Assembly: GCA_029449235.1 (NCBI GenBank)
Contig: JANATG010000004.1
Span: 186,001 to 250,000, forward strand
Reading direction: 5' to 3'
Length of the DNA: 64,000 nt
Source of the DNA: Linnemannia schmuckeri
Lineage: Eukaryota; Mortierellomycota; Mortierellomycetes; Mortierellales; Mortierellaceae
Both the position numbers and the translations under genes were made by a program. Below the pieces are notes generated by a model, which was given only the letters and a program-made list of their open reading frames with translations, did no database searches and had not been told where the DNA came from. Below are positions 58,791-64,000 of the stretch, piece after piece (position 1 is the stretch's first letter; each line of letters starts with the position of its first letter).

Positions 58791-60832
58791 TTATGCCCAA
58801 TCATGTCTCAAACGTCTGTTTTTGTCAACTATTGTGTGAACCGCACGACTTGATGTGCCTACTGCCTTTTTGGGACCTTTTGCGGATAGACTAGGTTGAG
58901 GAGCAAATGGAGATCGACTCGTCTTCTCAACAAGTGGCAAAAAAGCTACCTGGGGACGGTAATAACAACCTCGGGCTTGGATGCGCTGGAACAGCCAGCC
59001 GGGCATGTTTCTTGAGACAAATCTGGTGAACTTTGACGTGAACGACTTTTTTTGTTCGGACACAGCAGGTAAATAAAAAAAGAAAAAAAACGTGTCAGAA
59101 CGAAAGAAAGAGACATGAATTAGAGATGACCTTATTTGCTTCAATGGAGAGTGTAACGGTTGATATGTACTGACCTGTCCGACCAGGTTCCTGTGCACGT
59201 TGCTGGCTTTAGAAGCCTCAAGAACCCATGGCATGCGCTCATCCTGATATGTCTTGAATACCGCCTCTATTTCCTTATTGTCAGGGTAAAATGGAAGCCC
59301 GTTGATCAAATCTGCGAGCACAATGGCGTCATGTAGAACGTTCGTTCCGTCACGCCTCCAGCGGGATTGAGCTAATAAGGAATCGTATAAAGTGCAAGAA
59401 AGAGTTCCTGTGAATATAAGTAGCCCCGAGGAATCTCTTTCTAAGAAAAAGACGCCTCGAGCCTTACCTTGTGGCATGCTAGTAGGTGAAACGTAAAGGG
59501 CGCATGTACATGTAAAATTAACACAACGGAAAAGGCAGTGGTGAAACACTTCACATTCGATTGTTACTTGTAATTCTATGCTTCAAAAAAAAGTACCATC
59601 GCCGATGAGAACTGTCCGGTCGCTATACCAAGTCTTAAAGACCTTCTCCTCGAGCTTCACCTTCGAGATCTGTCCCTTAGGGGTGTTGTCCAACAGAAAC
59701 TGCACAGTGAGCTTCTTTTTTACGTGGCCACTTATGAAAGGGAAGTCCTTGATCTGCTCACACATTGTCACAGCTGCTTCCTGCCCCAGTCTGAGTTGCG
59801 GAAGGCGTCGTTCTCTTTGGTTGTTTTTGTCTAAGAAGAGGATTGAACTTCAGCAGACGGTGTTATGGGCTGTTGTGCGCCACTAGGTCATTTACGAAGA
59901 AGAAACAATAAACACTGGAGGTTTAGGTTGGAAAAGGCAACAAAAATAAACATGGCGCACTATATCTTTCACATACCGAATACATCTTGTCGGTACCGAC
60001 AAAGTGGCGGACCTGATAGTCGTCGCGCGCAAGGTCGAGGCACTGTAGGCACTGTCGGCACCAAGAAGGATGTCACCCTTAGCCTCCGTTCCGTAGTTGA
60101 AACGGATCAAGACATTGTTGTCGCCATTTTCCGTTGACATCACCTTCTTACCAAGGTGGATACGTTCCTTGGGGAACTGGCGCACGAGTAAGTCGTACAG
60201 CTGAGGTCGAGTAACAATATATCCTTGGGTGCCGTACCTACAGTAGCAGAACGACCAGAAAGTACAGTTAGTCTTTTTTGCTCGCAACAACGGTGCCTCC
60301 AAGTGCGGATACCAACGTAAACATTTGCATGATGCTTACTCGGTCTCATGGTCACCAAAGGGCATGACAAAGTCCACTTCTCGAGGTTCTTTGCAGACTT
60401 GGACAACAGAGACATATTTGCCGAGCGCAAGGAACTGGTCGTATAGTCCACATTGCTTGAAGAGGTTGGCAGTGGCGCAGTTGAAGTACATTGCCGATTC
60501 TGGAAATCACATATATACGATGGTTGCAGTTCGTCCGTTAGCAACACTTCAGCGTAGAGTAAGATGATTAAAGGTGACCACCATTCAATGATGAGCAAAT
60601 TCAGAAACGAGCTATGAGGTGGGTGATCGCCGCGGTGGTTGCGAAGTACGTTGTTGCCGAGAGGCTTGACCCCAGAGGTTCGCTCATAGATCTCAAAGGG
60701 AACGTTGGCGCTGTGAAGGAGCAAGCCGAGGGTAAGTCCAGCCAGATCAGCCCCAACGATGAGTACTTCCGAACGTTTTTCGTACGTGACTGAACGGTCG
60801 TGGTTGACAGTGGCATTGGGGTTGATCTCCGT
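58791..60832 (-). pseudogene. FAD monooxygenase type B pseudogene, heavily decayed
   Basis: All seven exon equivalents can be traced, but damage is extensive. The start codon is ACG at 60832-60830. The dinucleotide motif is G-A-D-L-A-G. The first donor has GC for GT. Exon 3 (59977-60237) is 261 nt instead of 388, losing 127 nt after VGAD-type sequence, including the S-x-V-R part of the DG motif, and shifting frame. Exon 4 has an in-frame TGA soon after its start and at least two single-base shifts. The microexon CATGCCACAAG near 59466-59476 is intact. Exon 6 is frameshifted after LNPAGGV. The C-terminal stop is displaced to 58791. No product is possible. Confidence 0.88.
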
Positions 60833-61584
60833 GGCCGTGCTGAAAAATGAATGTCGGAATGAGAGAGTTGATGAATGTTCAAAGAGAGATGCAGATGAAT
60901 GAAAAAAAGAGGAATGAGGGTGAGGGAGAAAACGAGCGAGGAAGGTAAGGGTGAGGAGGAAAGAGAAAAGAGAGGGTGAAAGTTTACGGTGTATGCGTGG
61001 ATGCGTTCTTCTTTTTTTCTTTGGCCTGTGTGACATTGGCATTTTACACCTTTTTGCACATCAGGTAAATACGCAGTATACGCTTGCACACAAATCCGCG
61101 CAAAGAGTTTATGGATGGGAAAGAGAGCGAAAAAAGCGATTAATGACGCATCTTTATAGTAACAAAGACAGCCAACGCAGAGGATCGAGCATCTACTTTA
61201 GTAACTTTAGTCACTACAAGATATGACTGGTATCGCTCGAGCCGCCACAGCAAGTGAACTGCAAAAACTACTATCACACGCCTTCAAAAACGACTTTGAC
61301 CTTGTGGTAATACAGCACTGAGGCATTGGGCACCTAGGGGCCTTCATCTCCGTTAAACTCAATTACTCTCAAGTTTCTTCCGTCCTTTTTCTCATCTGAC
61401 CCACACACACAATATTTTTGAAGGAGGACAAGAGAAGACAGGCACGAAAGAGGTGCACAGGAGAGCAAATTACAATGACGATGCTAATCTCCTCGACAAA
61501 AATACGAATGTTTGTAGTTTTGTTTTATCTATGGGGTTAACGCCCTTTGATACAATGAATACGTCAAAAAAGGGTATCGGTAAT
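60833..61584. other. Intergenic, no gene recognised
   Basis: Upstream of the pseudogene and downstream of the last paralog. It still resembles an array promoter (CT-rich sense strand at 60840-60980). Confidence 0.4.
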
Positions 61585-63581
61585 TTACAGAGCGTGGGTC
61601 GACGTCGTCAAGTTCTCAGTCTCGACGGGAGCCTTGACTGATAGACTGGGCTGATGAGCAGGTCTAACACGACCGGTTTCCTCGATAAGGGGCAGGAAGG
61701 CGACTTGAGGACGGTAACTGCAGGCCTTGACCTGGATGCGCCGAAAGACCCAGGCAGGGGCATGTTTAGCAATGAGTCGAGTGGACTTGGACGCCACCGA
61801 CTATTTTTTTTTAAAAGAATTGGTTGGGTTACGACCTGCAGTTAAACTCATATTCACAATGAAATAAGCATGCGAGATGTCAATACTGTCCTTACCTGGC
61901 CCATCATAGTCCTGTGCACTTTGCTCGATTCAAAGGCTGCTTGGACCCACTGGAAGCGCTCTTCCTGGTAGGCTTGGAATGCGGACTCGATTTCTTCTGC
62001 GACAGGGTGAAAAGGTAGACCGTTGATCAGATTTGCCAGCACGATAGCGTCGTGCATAGCATTGGTTGCCCCAACGCCTCCTTGAGGATTAAACTAGAAG
62101 AGCAAAGGTAACAAAGAACAGTGGTATGAGTACCTTTTCCTAAAAAAGGGTACATGATTCTTTTCTCAAAATATTCACGCAGTACCTTGTGACATGCTAA
62201 TAGTTCAAGAGAGTGGAAAAAAATAGGACGTCAAGAAAGGATGCATATAAATATTAAAGACCATAACCACCTTGTTTGGCCTGCAACTTACCATCGCCAA
62301 TGAGGACTGTTCGGCAATGGTACCAAGTCTTGAAGACCTTCTCCTCGAGCATGATCTTTGAGACTTGATTCTGGGGTGTGTGATCCATCAAGTCTTTGAG
62401 CGTGAGGATCTTGTCGCCTCCACTGATTATAGGAAAGTCCTTGATCTTCCTGCACATCGCAATTGCAGCCTCTAGTCCCCACTCTGAGGCACGGAATGCA
62501 TCATTCTCCTTGCTTGTTTCCTCGTTTAGGAAGAGGATAGAACCCCATGCCACCGTGTTTTGGGCGGTTGTGAAGGTTGACCACTAGAATGAGGAAATAA
62601 AATGATGAGCGTTTGCGAAACGTCTGCACAACAATGCGTGTCGCTTGTTGAGTCCATTCGTTTCTTCCCATACCGAGTACATTTGCCTTGTGTCGATATA
62701 TTTGCGAAACTGACATTCATCAAGTGCAAGGTCAGGAAACTCGTCAGGAGTGAGGGGTACAGTCTGAGCAGCAAGAAGAACTGTTTTGAAGGGTAGCGGA
62801 AGCGCATCAGAGGGCGGTAACTTATTGGCCTTCTTCAACTTTTCGTAAAGACCCTGGCGGACCGCGCTGTAGGCTCCATCAGCACCAACAAGGATATCCC
62901 CGTCAGCTTCATAGCCATCACTGCAGCGGATAAGGACTCCATTACCACCGTTTTCTATTGAAAGGACTTTTTTCCCCATATGAATATGCCCCTTGGGGAT
63001 CTGACGCACAAGCAGCTTGTACATTTGAGGGCGTGTTACAATATAACCGCCTTCGCCGAACCTAAACGGGATTGAAAAGGAATGTATTGATTTCCATGCA
63101 CCATGTACGTTCCTTTTTCATCTCCAATTGTTGGTTGGACTCTCTTGGTCGGCTTACTCTTTTTCCTGTCCTGCAAAGTCCATGGAAAAGTCGAGTTCTC
63201 GTTTCTCGTTACACATCTTGATAGAGTTCACAGGTTTGCCGATCGAAAGGAACTCGTCATAGATCCCGCACTGTTTGAACAAACTGGCAGTTGTGCTGTT
63301 GAAGTACATTGCCGACCCTAGGAGGATGAAACAAAGCCGGGTTGTGTCAGTTCGTAATTAGTCAGACATATAAAGTCATCAGTGACGTATAGAAGGGGTC
63401 TCTTACCGAGGGGCTTGACTTCCTGGGCTCGCTCGTAGATCTCAAAGGGAATACCAGCCTTGTATAAAAGCATACCGAGTGTTAAACCTCCCAGGCCGGC
63501 TCCAATAATAAGGACTTTGGGACGTTTTGCATACATGACCGAGCGGTCATGCCGAAGAGCGATGTCGGGGTTCATCTCCAT
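61585..63581 (-). CDS. FAD-dependent monooxygenase, type B paralog (479 aa, 7 exons)
   Basis: Exons 63407-63581, 63158-63317, 62674-63061, 62292-62583, 62186-62196, 61896-62093 and 61585-61800. The leader is MEMNPDIALRHDRSVMYAKR, more diverged than in sisters; a second in-frame ATG two codons later is an alternative start. Motifs: VLIIGAGLGGLTLG, VGADGAYSAVRQ, LIGD + ACHK (microexon CATGTCACAAG) and FNPQGGVG with glutamine at the usual alanine or serine. LLAAQT replaces LVGQT. The tail is RVRPAHQPSLSVKAPVE and ends THAL. The array may continue beyond the right edge of the window. Confidence 0.92.
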
Positions 63582-64000
63582 GGTGATGTCGTTTCCTGAT
63601 GTACGAATGCAAAAATACCGGTTGTCGAGATGCAGAGATGGAGGTTGGGGAAGGACAGATGAGATGAGGAGCAGAGAAAGGGGAGGAGGAAAACAACAAA
63701 AAGGAGAGGAGGAAAACAACAAAAAGGAGAGTATAGTGAACAAGAGAGAGTGTGTGCGTGAAAGAGAGAGAAAGAAATGAAATGCGACATGTGAAATAGG
63801 AGTGACACTCGCTACGCTACCTTTTCTTTTTTTCTTTATGCCTTGTACCACCTTGGCAATTAGGAGTCTTCGGTGTATGGATATTCTCAGTCAACAAAAG
63901 TAGTGCAATTATGAACGAAAGAAAGAGGCGGGACGACGTGGAAGGACAAAAGACAAAACGTGAATTGCACCAATACAGAAGCGAACACCGCAGTGCCAGA
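63582..64000. other. 5' flank of last paralog to window edge
   Basis: The sense strand is CT-rich, with a duplicated AGGAGGAAAACAACAAAA phrase on the plus strand at 63685-63727. No gene reaches the right edge in recognisable form. Confidence 0.4.

Overview
The window is eukaryotic, moderately AT-rich DNA. Genes have short introns (mostly 50-150 bp) with GTAAGT-like donors, poly(A)/poly(T) tracts, 5'-truncated non-LTR retrotransposons and small secreted proteins. This fits a filamentous early-diverging fungus; Mortierellomycotina (Mucoromycota) is my best guess, inferred from gene content and not proven. No bacterial or organellar features are present.

The dominant feature is a one-strand (minus) array of paralogous FAD-dependent aromatic-ring-hydroxylase-type monooxygenases: 9 intact-looking genes, 2 pseudogenes and 1 exon-sized relic. 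By intron positions they form two subfamilies. Type A (463-2498, 5616-7590 and pseudogene 12920-14916) has a 33-nt fifth exon. Type B (15448-17597, then seven more loci between 41879 and 63581) has an 11-nt fifth exon that supplies the A-C-H-K of the FAD-binding GD motif. Exon 2 (160 nt) and exon 3 (388 nt) are the same size in all intact genes, so every model joins in frame to a 469-495 aa protein.

Between the array members lie unrelated genes and repeats. 3366-4930 is a nest of retroelement debris. 9327-11624 is a seven-exon Pot1-like telomere protein that lacks the usual first OB fold. 18.6-25.6 kb holds retroelement and LRR-type relics, pieces of the large-subunit rRNA 3' end, and a cysteine-rich secreted protein (23389-23847). 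25893-27964 is a siderophore-transporter-like MFS gene. 31.1-32.9 kb is a truncated LINE inserted at the 3' end of a degenerate LSU rRNA fragment.

32959-40802 is a large palindrome: two 3122-bp arms, nearly identical, around a 1600-bp spacer. Each arm carries an identical gene for a 219-aa secreted, apparently kexin-processed precursor. AAGTAG occurs just outside both ends, so the unit may have inserted as one piece.

Functionally, the array looks like repeated local duplication of one oxygenase gene with ongoing birth and death. The substrate cannot be read from sequence, and a link between the oxygenases and the siderophore-type transporter is only conjecture. All exon models were derived by hand from splice sites, reading frame and paralog alignment.
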